Position numbers and translations under genes: made by a program. 64,000 nt of DNA from an uncultured Treponema sp. Lineage in GTDB: Bacteria > Spirochaetota > Spirochaetia > Treponematales > Treponemataceae. The stretch spans positions 62,001 through 126,000 of the forward strand of contig CAMHMJ010000005.1 of NCBI GenBank assembly GCA_946186185.1, written 5' to 3'. This document shows, one piece after another, positions 35,562-43,635 of this stretch (the stretch's first letter is position 1; each line of letters opens with the position of its first letter). The notes under the pieces were generated by a model, which saw only the letters and a list, made by a program, of their open reading frames with translations, searched no databases and was not told the origin of the DNA.

Positions 35562-35594
35562 ATTTTAAACGGATTTTACATTTGAACTCCCGCG

Positions 35595-35626
35595 AAAAAA
35601 AACGGCCTGAAGCATTGTTCAGGCCG
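35595..35626 (-). terminator. Terminator of purC
   Basis: On the minus strand CGGCCTGA and TCAGGCCG form a perfect 8-bp stem with an eight-base loop, followed by eight T. It lies 23 bases past the purC stop and faces the tRNA-Val terminator. Confidence 0.9.
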
Positions 35627-35649
35627 CTTTTCAAAGGAATTATCTGTAG

Positions 35650-36495
35650 TTATTTGTGGCAGATTTTTGTCTGGCATTCCTTGTAGATGGAACTTGTTTT
35701 TGCAACAACGTCAGCAGGGATTTCCTTGATGTTAGGGTCGCCTGCAAGGTTGTGGTCTTTGAGCCAGTCACGTACGAACTGTTTGTCGTAACTTGCAGGG
35801 CTTCCGCCAACCTGGTATTTTGAAGCGTCCCAGAAACGGCTTGAGTCCGGTGTAAGAACTTCGTCTGCAAGCACCAGGTCTCCGTTTTCATCAAGACCGA
35901 ACTCAAACTTTGTGTCGGCAATGATGATTCCGTTTTTGTAAGCGTGTTCGTAGCATTTTTTGTAAACGGCAAGGGCAGCTTTTTCAATCTTTGTTCCAAG
36001 CTTTTCACCAAGGTCTTTTTTCATATAGTCAAGGGTAACGTTGATGTCGTGGCCTTCAGCAGCTTTAGTACTAGGAGTTACGATTGGTTCGTCGAGTTTT
36101 TCAGCCTGTTTGTATTCTTTGTCAAACTTGTGGCCAAGGAATTCTTCTCCTTTTTTATATGCTTCGTACATTGAACCGAACATGTAGCCGCGAACAATTA
36201 CTTCGTAAGGAATCATCTTGAGTTTTTTTACAAGAATTGTTCTTCCCTCAAATTCCGGCTTCTGGAAATCGGCAGGCATGTCTTTCAAATCTGAAGAAAT
36301 CATGTGGTTTTTTACAATGTCTTTTGTGTAGTCAAACCAGAAGTTAGAAAGGGCGTTCAAAACCTTTCCTTTGTCGGTTATCATTGTAGGAAGAATAACA
36401 TCAAAGGCAGAAATTCTGTCAGTTGTAACGATGACCATTCTTCCGTCTTCCAAATCATAAATTTCGCGTACTTTACCGCTTGCGTGCTTCTGCAT
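35650..36495 (-). CDS. purC: Phosphoribosylaminoimidazole-succinocarboxamide synthase
   Basis: Step of de novo purine synthesis that joins aspartate to CAIR to give SAICAR. The 281-residue protein has the N-terminal SGKVREIYDL loop and the first SAICAR synthase signature, MIPYEVIVRGYMFGS. The second signature IIADTKFEFGLD and the DSSRFW segment are also present. This is the longer PurC type, like the yeast Ade1 group. GAGG is located eight bases before the ATG. No other purine gene is adjacent, so it is a lone gene here with its own promoter and terminator. Confidence 0.96.
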   Translation of the reverse strand: MQKHASGKVREIYDLEDGRMVIVTTDRISAFDVILPTMITDKGKVLNALSNFWFDYTKDIVKNHMISSDLKDMPADFQKPEFEGRTILVKKLKMIPYEVIVRGYMFGSMYEAYKKGEEFLGHKFDKEYKQAEKLDEPIVTPSTKAAEGHDINVTLDYMKKDLGEKLGTKIEKAALAVYKKCYEHAYKNGIIIADTKFEFGLDENGDLVLADEVLTPDSSRFWDASKYQVGGSPASYDKQFVRDWLKDHNLAGDPNIKEIPADVVAKTSSIYKECQTKICHK

Positions 36496-36527
36496 AAAAA
36501 AAACCTCATCTAGAAATATTTTTGCAT

Positions 36528-36556
36528 ATTTTACAATTTTGAAACCTTTTTTTCAA
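36528..36556 (-). promoter_or_regulatory. Promoter of purC
   Basis: Minus strand: TTGAAA, 17-base spacer, TAAAAT, about 33 bases before the purC ATG. No purine riboswitch or other conserved leader is visible in the short leader. Confidence 0.6.
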
Positions 36557-36583
36557 CTGAGGGGCTTCAGATGAGGATGAAAT

Positions 36584-36615
36584 GTGCAGGGGGAAATAAA
36601 TCTGTCGTCCTGCAC
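36584..36615 (-). terminator. Hairpin after the molybdenum hydroxylase operon
   Basis: GTGCAGG and CCTGCAC form a 7-bp stem with an 18-base loop just past the last gene of the leftward operon. The U-tract is poor on the minus strand (better on the plus strand), so termination may be partial. Confidence 0.4.
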
Positions 36616-36627
36616 TTTATTTTTCAA

Positions 36628-37437
36628 CTAGGTCAGCTGCTCCAGGGAGTATCGCACCAGGTTCAAAAACTGCTGTTTTAAAAGAGGTGCGTACTTTTTG
36701 TCTTCTGCAATTATGTCGAAGACGTTTTCGGCTTCCTGAACAAAGCTTGCTATTTCATTGTAGGAAAGGGGCAGCCTGTGACCTAAAAGCCGGTTTTCAA
36801 GGGAGGTGCATCTGAAGGCAAAGGGGCCGGCAAAGGCAATCCGGATCTGGCTTAAGGCGTTTTTTTCCGTTGCCGCAAGAAAGGAAAAACCTGCTGATTC
36901 CGGTGTGATTGTAATTCCAGGACCAAGTCTGAAATAAATTGAAATATCCCAGTCATTTAAGGGAATCCGGATTAAGGAAATAATGCTTTTTGGCTTTAAG
37001 CCGTGAAAATTCTGCATTGAAACTAACTTGCTTTCATTCTGGCTTTTGATTTCAAGCTGTGCATCCAGGGCTAAAAGGGGAGAGTAAAGAGAAAGCTTGT
37101 GATTTTCGGAAGCGATATTTCCTCCGATTGTTGCAAGGTTTCTGATGAAAGGTGTGGCACTTGTTTTTATTGCATCGTAGAGAATCTTTGGCAGGTTTCT
37201 TTCGCCGATTTCTTCAAGCTCTGAAAGAGTTACGGCAGGTCCTGTCTCGATGTACCTCTCGTGCTTTGTAATTACCTTGTATTCCTTGATCATTGAGGTA
37301 GAAATCGCTTTTTCAGGAAGCCGGGAAAGGTATGTGCAGCCGCCGATTACCTTTATTCCGGTTACGTTTTTTATGTGGTAGAACAAATCCTGTTCATTTC
37401 TGGCCTGAAAGAATTTGCATTCTGTTTCGTTCGTCAT
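36628..37437 (-). CDS. Molybdenum hydroxylase FAD-binding subunit (CoxM/XdhB-like)
   Basis: FAD-domain subunit of the xanthine dehydrogenase/CO dehydrogenase family, passing electrons from the Fe-S clusters to NAD or another acceptor. The 269-residue protein has the PCMH-type FAD loop KVIGGCTYLSRLP and the FIRNLATIGGNIA segment that contacts the pyrophosphate. A shortened CoxM C-terminal domain follows. It lies 12 bases after the [2Fe-2S] subunit gene, as the last gene of the operon. The usual (A)GGTDL reads GGCTYL, a mild divergence. The substrate cannot be deduced. Confidence 0.85.
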   Translation of the reverse strand: MTNETECKFFQARNEQDLFYHIKNVTGIKVIGGCTYLSRLPEKAISTSMIKEYKVITKHERYIETGPAVTLSELEEIGERNLPKILYDAIKTSATPFIRNLATIGGNIASENHKLSLYSPLLALDAQLEIKSQNESKLVSMQNFHGLKPKSIISLIRIPLNDWDISIYFRLGPGITITPESAGFSFLAATEKNALSQIRIAFAGPFAFRCTSLENRLLGHRLPLSYNEIASFVQEAENVFDIIAEDKKYAPLLKQQFLNLVRYSLEQLT

Positions 37438-37449
37438 CTGCTTGTTCCC

Positions 37450-37923
37450 CTATGCTTCCGTACGTTTTATGTGGTAGTCGAAGGCGTAAATAATACCGTT
37501 TATCAAAGTGTCTTCATCTGTGCAGCAGGGACTCAGGTGTTTTACTTCTTCCCTGATGCTGTCCCGGGTTGGCTTTGTATTGGAAAGAATAATTGAACGG
37601 GCTGCAAAAATCTTTCCGGAATTGCAGAAGCCGCAGAGCTTGATACCTGCACGGTTAAAGCCTTTTACGATGTCTGTGTAATCTTCGGTTTTCTGAAAAT
37701 ATTCAAGGGTTTCAATCCGTCTGTTCATTGAGAGGGCAACGGGTACCTTGCAGGAGGGTACCGGCTTGCCGTCCAGAAGAACCGTGCAGGAGCCGCAGAT
37801 TCCTTTTTCACAGCCGCGTTTTGCGCTTAAAAGCTTGTTTTCCCTCAAAACCGAAAGAAGGCTTCGGTCTGCGCTTGAGTTCAGCTGCATTTTTTCGCCG
37901 TTTAAAATTACCGGAATATTCAT
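37450..37923 (-). CDS. Molybdenum hydroxylase [2Fe-2S] subunit (CoxS/XdhC-like)
   Basis: Small iron-sulfur subunit of 157 residues. The N-terminal plant-type ferredoxin domain has CEKGICGSCTVLLDGKPVPSC with all four cysteines. The helical C-terminal domain begins with the expected GIKLCGFCNSGKI (normally CGxCTPG). The second half of that cluster, usually C-R-C-T-G-Y, reads SPCCTDED, so the C-x-C spacing is lost. The cluster nearest the molybdenum site may therefore be altered or absent. The gene abuts the large subunit gene with no spacing and is cotranscribed. The family is secure; function as an ordinary xanthine dehydrogenase is doubtful. Confidence 0.82.
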   Translation of the reverse strand: MNIPVILNGEKMQLNSSADRSLLSVLRENKLLSAKRGCEKGICGSCTVLLDGKPVPSCKVPVALSMNRRIETLEYFQKTEDYTDIVKGFNRAGIKLCGFCNSGKIFAARSIILSNTKPTRDSIREEVKHLSPCCTDEDTLINGIIYAFDYHIKRTEA

Positions 37924-40629
37924 CTATGCCTCAGCTCCTTTTTTGTGTTTTATGTCTGCCCCAGACTCATCCGTTTCTGCCGAAGCCTCTTCTTCGGGAT
38001 TCGTTGCTCCTGAAACTTCTGCTTCCGGAATATTATCAGCGGAACTATTGGTCTCAGAAACGGTTTCATCTGAAGACTCTTCTTCCGAATCTGTACCCTG
38101 GGAAACATATTGTTCTGGAACTTCATCCTGCGGATTTGTATCATCTGAATCTTCATCTTCCGGAACTTCATCCTCTGAAACTACTTTTTCTGCTTCAAGG
38201 CTCAGCTCATACAGCTGCTCGATTGTGCACGGAAGGCTTTTTACCGTTGAACCCAAAGCCTGGCTGAGGGCAGAAGCAAAGGCTCCCGGAATCAGATCGT
38301 GAATCAGTTCACCCAGCTGGCAGGGCGGATTCTGTGAAATAACAAAATTGATTTTTGTACAGTCCGTTGTAAGGCTTTCGCCCTTTACAAGTTCACTAAG
38401 CTCCTGCTGAATTGCAAGACGAACGGTATTTTCTGCATCCTTGATTGAAAGCAGTTCACCGCAGTCGATGGCAACCCAGACTCCCCGAATCTTTATTTTA
38501 TATGTGTAGGGATTTACTTCAAGCTCTATGATTGCCGCTCCAAAGGCTGTTGCATAAAATGGGCTTCCCGTAAAGCTTTTTTTGTTAAAGGCCTTTTTCA
38601 TTGCCGGAGAAGTAACCTTTTTTGCAGTTATTGGAAGCGGCACCTGGAAACGGGATTTCTGAATTTCCTGACAGCATTTCTTTAAGAGGTTTGTCATAAT
38701 GCTGATATTGCTTGAAAAGCCTTCCGGCAGCGCTGACTGATTGACATTTTCCGTATCTGTAGAAACCTGAATAAGTGAGGGTTCAATCGAAAGCTGTTCG
38801 GAAACGATTTTCTTCCAGATATCTGTAATGGAAAGGGATGGAATAGGTGCTGTAATTTTTACAGTTCCGTCGTGTTCCAGGGTTACTTCCATTTTCTGCT
38901 GAAGGTCATTCAGGCTGGAACCAAGGAAAAAGGTTCCGTCAATACCGGTTGCAAGTCCGATTCCCCGGCGGGCCAGGGAGAAAAATATGTCCCGTCCGTT
39001 GCTGTCTTCCGGAGAACGCCCTGTATTGCAGGTTGCGTATTTCCGCTTAAAATCGCTCTGGGCAACAATGGCGTTTATTGCCTCTTCAAATTTTAAATTC
39101 TTGAATTTATATGGAGAGGTTTCCTTCTGAATGTTTTTTAGCCGCAGTTCATCCGGGAAAATGCCTGTTTTTTGAGAAATCTTCATCAGCTGGCATTCGC
39201 TTGCGAAAAAACTTGCGCTGTCCAGCTTTTCCTGAGAGAGTGAAGTTGGGGGAAGGTTTGTCTTGTAGATTTTTGTTTCTATATATACATGTTCCGGAGA
39301 ATAAATATTTACAAGTGCAATTGTAAGCCTGTCGGCAATTTCCTGGGCAAAGGGATTCTGGTATCCTGCATCAGAGCGGATTTCCGCTTTGAGGGCAGTG
39401 ATTTTTCCGTCCTCTGTAACGGCAGTCCGCATGGTAATAAGGGTATCCAGGGAGTTTTTCATGTATTTTTTCTGCTCTTCCCGTGAAAGAAGAAGCTTTA
39501 CGCTTTTTCCGGAAAGAACGGAGGCCGTTGCCGTCTGACTTGCCAGAATTATGCTTCGCCAGGTACCGTTTTGATTTCTGCTCTGGCTTAAGGTTTTCCG
39601 GATTTCAATTTTATCGTCGCTGAGGGCAATTACTTCCGATACGCTTTTTTCAAGCTGGCTTGGCCACTGGGTCGGAAGATAGATATTCAGGCTGCCGTTT
39701 TCTGTGGCGCACAAAGCACCGCTGGTTTCCGTCCATAAAGGAGAATTGTCATTGTGTTCCCAGCGGCCGGTGATGTCATGCTTAAAGCCTTTGAAAAAAG
39801 CATCGATTTTCTCGTCTTCTGCATTTTCCTCAGGCTGCTGTATATTATCCCGGGTCTCATCGGTTTGTTCGCCGCTCTTTTTTATTTCAGAAAGCTTTGC
39901 AAAAAAGCCGGTTTTCAGGATTCTTGAGGCGATTACGTCCTTTTCAGAAAGGGATAAAAGCCGTTCTTCATTGGAATTGATATTCTCTGAACCGAAGCTG
40001 CCTGCTTCTTTCTCAGAAATTCCTTCTCTTTCAGCAAAGTCTGCATCTATCACGGTTTCAGGAATGTTCTCGTTTTCCCCGGAAACCTCTCCGTCATTAT
40101 GTTCAAGGGAGGTAATTTTCTTGTGGGAAAAGTTGGTGGATTTTGCTTCCTCTATGCTGATTACGGGATGACTGTAATTTTTTGATATTTCTTTTGCCGC
40201 ATTTTCAAAGCGGGAAAAATCAAAGATTATGGGAATGTTTTTTGCCCAGTTTCGTACGCCTTTTACGTCCGGTCCGGTTATGATTCCGATGGGTTCGCCT
40301 TCATAGTGAACTTCGCTGGTACAGAAAACTTCAGTTTCTGTGGTGAAGGTTTTTACAATATTTGAACCCGGAACTTCCCGGGCCGTGTAAAGGCTGTATT
40401 CTTCCGGAAGCACGCTTGTATCGATGTTTGTAATTTTTCCAAAGGAATATGGACTTCGGACAAGGGCTGCGTAAAGCATTCCGTTTTTATGCAGGTCGGA
40501 AAGATAGTCTTTCACAAGGTAGCTTTTTACCTTTTTTGTGGTTTTTCCACGGGATCCGGATTTTTTGCCTGAGCCGGTTTTTGTTCCTGTCCTGGATGAG
40601 TCCGCTTTTTTTAGTCCTTCTTTAGCCAT
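37924..40629 (-). CDS. Divergent molybdopterin-binding subunit of a Mo hydroxylase
   Basis: Large subunit related to the xanthine dehydrogenase/CoxL family, 901 residues from the ATG that overlaps the aminotransferase stop and has GGAAGG upstream. The N-terminus is a Lys/Ser/Gly-rich leader, then the hammerhead domain (YAALVRSPYSFGKI... and HYEGEPIGII). The molybdenum-binding part is recognisable by WTETSGAL, by LPTQWPSQL and by the C-terminal CQLGELIHDLIPGA. The last matches the VGE active-site region and keeps the Glu. The usual GGFGGK motif is replaced by a Ser/Gln/Asn-rich stretch. Two extra acidic regions (about 210-290, and the last 75 residues, dominated by E, D, S, T) are unusual. It may have altered cofactor or substrate use. 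Confidence 0.72.
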   Translation of the reverse strand: MAKEGLKKADSSRTGTKTGSGKKSGSRGKTTKKVKSYLVKDYLSDLHKNGMLYAALVRSPYSFGKITNIDTSVLPEEYSLYTAREVPGSNIVKTFTTETEVFCTSEVHYEGEPIGIITGPDVKGVRNWAKNIPIIFDFSRFENAAKEISKNYSHPVISIEEAKSTNFSHKKITSLEHNDGEVSGENENIPETVIDADFAEREGISEKEAGSFGSENINSNEERLLSLSEKDVIASRILKTGFFAKLSEIKKSGEQTDETRDNIQQPEENAEDEKIDAFFKGFKHDITGRWEHNDNSPLWTETSGALCATENGSLNIYLPTQWPSQLEKSVSEVIALSDDKIEIRKTLSQSRNQNGTWRSIILASQTATASVLSGKSVKLLLSREEQKKYMKNSLDTLITMRTAVTEDGKITALKAEIRSDAGYQNPFAQEIADRLTIALVNIYSPEHVYIETKIYKTNLPPTSLSQEKLDSASFFASECQLMKISQKTGIFPDELRLKNIQKETSPYKFKNLKFEEAINAIVAQSDFKRKYATCNTGRSPEDSNGRDIFFSLARRGIGLATGIDGTFFLGSSLNDLQQKMEVTLEHDGTVKITAPIPSLSITDIWKKIVSEQLSIEPSLIQVSTDTENVNQSALPEGFSSNISIMTNLLKKCCQEIQKSRFQVPLPITAKKVTSPAMKKAFNKKSFTGSPFYATAFGAAIIELEVNPYTYKIKIRGVWVAIDCGELLSIKDAENTVRLAIQQELSELVKGESLTTDCTKINFVISQNPPCQLGELIHDLIPGAFASALSQALGSTVKSLPCTIEQLYELSLEAEKVVSEDEVPEDEDSDDTNPQDEVPEQYVSQGTDSEEESSDETVSETNSSADNIPEAEVSGATNPEEEASAETDESGADIKHKKGAEA

Positions 40630-41863
40630 GATATTTCCTTCCGAGCTCTGTAACTTCCCGGATAACAAGTTCCGTCATTTCTTCCGTCATATCAGGCCAT
40701 AGGGGCAGACTGATGGTTCTCTGATAGGCTCTTTCTGCATTTGGGAAATTTTCCTTAGTAAAGTCCGGGGTGCTTTCCTTCCAGTAGGTAAAGTGGAAAA
40801 GAGGTATAAAGTGAACGGAAATCCCGATTCCTCTTTTCTGAAGCTCTTTTGCAAAATCATCCCGGCTAATCGTTAGCTTTTCAAGATTCAGCCGCATAAG
40901 GTAAAGGTGCCAGGCGTTTCCTTCTCCGTCCGGGGGAAGCTGAATAAAATCCAGTTTTTTGAAGGCCTGGTTATATTTTTCCACGATTTTTTTTCTTTTT
41001 TCAAAGAAGCTTTCCGCCTTTTTAAGCTGACACACGCCGATTGCACTTAAGACATCCGGCAGGTTGAACTTATATCCCGGAGCCACAATATCGTATTCCC
41101 AGCTTGCCCGGGGAGAAGTGTATCTGTCCCAGGTGGTACGGTCCATTCCGTGCATGCGCATTACGCTCATTCTTTTTAAGGCGTCCTTGTCCCGGGTTGT
41201 TACCATGCCCCCTTCAGCGGTTGTCATGGTTTTTGTTACATAGAAAGAGAAGACTCCTGCGTCACCGATTGTTCCTGCATATCCCAGCTTTGTTTCAGAA
41301 GGAAAGGCGTGGGCCGCATCTTCAATTACCTTTACCTTGTATTTCGCTGCAATTTCCATGAGCCGTTCCATATTGCAAAGAGCGCCCGCAATATGAACCG
41401 GAACAACAGCCACAATTTCGTTTTTACCGCTCTCCCTGTCTTTTCTTAAAAGCTCTTCCACCTTGCTGCAGTCTATGCTGTAGGAATCTTTTTCGGTATC
41501 TGCAAAATAAACTTTTGCTCCAAGATGAACGGCACAGGCAGCGGTTGAAACAAAGGTGTAGGGGGTAGTGATTACAGCCTTTCCCCTTGTGACTCCAAAG
41601 GCTTCCATTGCAAGAATCATTCCGCTGGTATTTGAATTTACGGCAAGACTGGAAACTTCCTCCGTTGAAAGTCCCTTTTTCTTCCGTTCCTCATTCATAT
41701 AGGGCTTTCCGTTCATAAAGGCGGAAAAATCCTTTTCAAACTGGAGTGTATATTTTCCTGTTGTAAGCCAGCCGCTTCTCAATACTTCAAGGACGGTTTT
41801 TTCTTCATCCTCTGAAATTGAAGGGCGGGAAAATGGAACTTTAAGACTATTCTGGTCGCTCAT
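40622..41863 (-). CDS. DegT/DnrJ family nucleotide-sugar aminotransferase
   Basis: PLP enzyme that aminates a UDP-4-keto-6-deoxy sugar, in the PglE/PseC/ArnB group. The 413-residue protein has the PFSRPSISEDE start, GWLTTGKY, the pyridine Asp182 in IEDAAHAF and the catalytic Lys211 in FSFYVTKTMTTAEGG. The C-terminal substrate region contains KFNLPDVLSAIG and GISVHFIPLF. All catalytic residues are present. Directly upstream is a FlaA1/PglF-like 4,6-dehydratase that would make its substrate, so the pair likely supplies an amino sugar such as a bacillosamine-type sugar for glycans or glycoproteins. The next gene, overlapping by eight bases, encodes the molybdenum hydroxylase large subunit, an unexpected partner. 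Confidence 0.9.
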   Translation of the reverse strand: MSDQNSLKVPFSRPSISEDEEKTVLEVLRSGWLTTGKYTLQFEKDFSAFMNGKPYMNEERKKKGLSTEEVSSLAVNSNTSGMILAMEAFGVTRGKAVITTPYTFVSTAACAVHLGAKVYFADTEKDSYSIDCSKVEELLRKDRESGKNEIVAVVPVHIAGALCNMERLMEIAAKYKVKVIEDAAHAFPSETKLGYAGTIGDAGVFSFYVTKTMTTAEGGMVTTRDKDALKRMSVMRMHGMDRTTWDRYTSPRASWEYDIVAPGYKFNLPDVLSAIGVCQLKKAESFFEKRKKIVEKYNQAFKKLDFIQLPPDGEGNAWHLYLMRLNLEKLTISRDDFAKELQKRGIGISVHFIPLFHFTYWKESTPDFTKENFPNAERAYQRTISLPLWPDMTEEMTELVIREVTELGRKYHG

Positions 41864-41886
41864 CTGTACCTCGCGTAAATGCTGAT

Positions 41887-43467
41887 TTAAACTTCTGAAA
41901 TTAAAGCCGGAAATTCTTTTTTAAGAATTTCAATAAGAACCTTTCTGTTCCGGTAAAGCTCTCTGTTTTCAGAAATAAAGCATACCGGTTCAAGCTTTTC
42001 AAGAAGGGAAGCAAGGCGGCTGCTTTCAAAGGGAATATTGTTCAGCTTAAGTATTTTTGAAAAATCGGTTTTTTCAGGATTTTCTTCCTTCAGCCAGAGG
42101 GGTTCGTTTTCACGCTCTCCCTTTCGGTTTCCGATGATTTTTATGTCTATGTCCCGGTAAGGCTCGAGACCGCTGAATTTTATAATCTGCTTTGCAAGCT
42201 CTAAGATTTTAATGGGTTCTCCCATATCAAGAAGGTAGCCCTGACCGTTTGTGCCAACTCCTCCAGCCTGCAAAACCAGGGAACAGGCTTCCGGAATAGT
42301 CATAAAGTACCGTTCCATATTTTCTGAAGTGACGGTAACCGGTCCTCCGTTTTTTATCTGTTCCATAAAAAGGGGAAGAATTGAACCCCGGCTTCCAAGA
42401 ACGTTTCCAAAGCGGACGAACATAAACTGGGCTTTTTTTGAGTCAGCGGAATTTTTTTCAGGTGAACTCGAGGCGGGGTCCTGTTTTTTGCCTTCTGGAC
42501 TTCCGCCTGATTCTGTTGACTCTGCATTCCCGCAGGATTTTGTATTCCCGCTTAATTCTGCTTTTTTTGCTGTTTCCAGAAGCAGTTTTTCGCAGAGCAT
42601 TTTTGAAATTCCGTATACGCTTACGGGATTTACGGCCTTGTCCGTTGAAATTAAAACGAAGCGCTGAACATTGTGCTTTAACGCTGCATCACAAAGATTT
42701 TTTGTTCCGAAAACATTGTTTGCAATTGCCGCAACCGGATTTTCTTCCATAAGGGGAACGTGTTTGTAGGCAGCGCAGTGGAAAATTACATCGCATTTTG
42801 TGTTTTCGATTATGTAGTCGGTGTAGGCTCTGTCCGCCATGTCCCCGATAATGGGAACAATTACTGCCTTTTCACCGACGCCTTCAGACTGAAGAAGGCG
42901 AAGCTCCCGGTCAATCTGGTAAATTGAGTTTTCGCCGTGTCCAAAAAGGTACAGTCGTTCTGCTCCCCCTGACAAAAGCTGCCGGGCAAGCTCTGAGCCG
43001 ATGGAACCGCCGGCGCCGGTGATAAGAACCCGCTTTCCCCTGAGGTAGGAGAGGCTTTCCTTTAAGGAAATGGTAACCGGAGTGCGGCCAAGAATATCCA
43101 GGGGGTCAATTTCACGGGTCTGAACTAAATGAGCGCTTCCGTTTACAACCTGACTGATGCCTGGAAGAATTTTTATTTTCGGGGCGCCTGCTGCCTTTAA
43201 GATTTCATAGATTTCCCGGATTTTTTCAACCGGTGCACTTGGAATTGCAATTATGGCTTCATCCTGCTTTTTAAAGCGCATTATGGAAGCAACTTCCTGA
43301 ATCGGTCCTAATACCGGAATTTTTTCAATCTGTTTTCCGATTAAATTTTTATCGTCGTCTAAAAAGGCTTTTACCGTTCCAAAAACTTTTTTTCGCCTGA
43401 TATCGTCAGCGATGGTCTGTCCTGCAAACCCCGCACCGATAATATAAAGTCGTTTTTCTTCTTCCAT
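41887..43467 (-). CDS. UDP-sugar 4,6-dehydratase, CapD/PglF/WbpM-like, soluble
   Basis: Short-chain dehydrogenase that converts UDP-GlcNAc to a 4-keto-6-deoxy product. The 526-residue protein has an N-terminal Rossmann domain (IIGAGFAGQT) followed by the catalytic Rossmann fold with GAGGSIG (151-157). The IFHCAAYKHVPLME segment, STDKAVNPVSVYG and Lys289 of the Y-x3-K motif are also present. Long-form PglF and WbpM begin with four membrane helices; these are missing here, so the enzyme appears cytosolic. A Ser/Asn/Gly/Lys-rich insertion of about 40 residues (about 303-345) interrupts the catalytic domain. It is the first gene of the leftward operon, 23 bases before the aminotransferase gene. 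Confidence 0.9.
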   Translation of the reverse strand: MEEEKRLYIIGAGFAGQTIADDIRRKKVFGTVKAFLDDDKNLIGKQIEKIPVLGPIQEVASIMRFKKQDEAIIAIPSAPVEKIREIYEILKAAGAPKIKILPGISQVVNGSAHLVQTREIDPLDILGRTPVTISLKESLSYLRGKRVLITGAGGSIGSELARQLLSGGAERLYLFGHGENSIYQIDRELRLLQSEGVGEKAVIVPIIGDMADRAYTDYIIENTKCDVIFHCAAYKHVPLMEENPVAAIANNVFGTKNLCDAALKHNVQRFVLISTDKAVNPVSVYGISKMLCEKLLLETAKKAELSGNTKSCGNAESTESGGSPEGKKQDPASSSPEKNSADSKKAQFMFVRFGNVLGSRGSILPLFMEQIKNGGPVTVTSENMERYFMTIPEACSLVLQAGGVGTNGQGYLLDMGEPIKILELAKQIIKFSGLEPYRDIDIKIIGNRKGERENEPLWLKEENPEKTDFSKILKLNNIPFESSRLASLLEKLEPVCFISENRELYRNRKVLIEILKKEFPALISEV

Positions 43468-43488
43468 AATATGAGTACTCGAACTTCT

Positions 43489-43494
43489 ATTATA
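43489..43494 (-). promoter_or_regulatory. -10 box of the nucleotide-sugar/Mo hydroxylase operon
   Basis: Minus strand TATAAT (perfect) with TTTAAA 17 bases upstream (four of six matches), about 22 bases before the dehydratase ATG. Confidence 0.45.
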
Positions 43495-43635
43495 CTACAA
43501 AAACGAACACTTTTAAATCAGTTTTTTTTGCCGCCCTGCACAATGAACGGCCTTGTCAGCTCATTTTTGTATCTATACATAAAAGCACGCCTGTGCTAGA
43601 CTGAAAAAAAATCTTAAAAAGCAGAGAGGAATAAA

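Noticed and set aside
36496..36560. Purine riboswitch before purC
   Set aside because: The leader is too short, and I see none of the conserved purine aptamer core bases.
37748..38302. Plus-strand frames of about 180 codons opposite the acidic tail of the molybdenum hydroxylase
   Set aside because: They are Ser/Leu-rich mirror readings of a low-complexity acidic coding region, without ribosome binding sites or family motifs.
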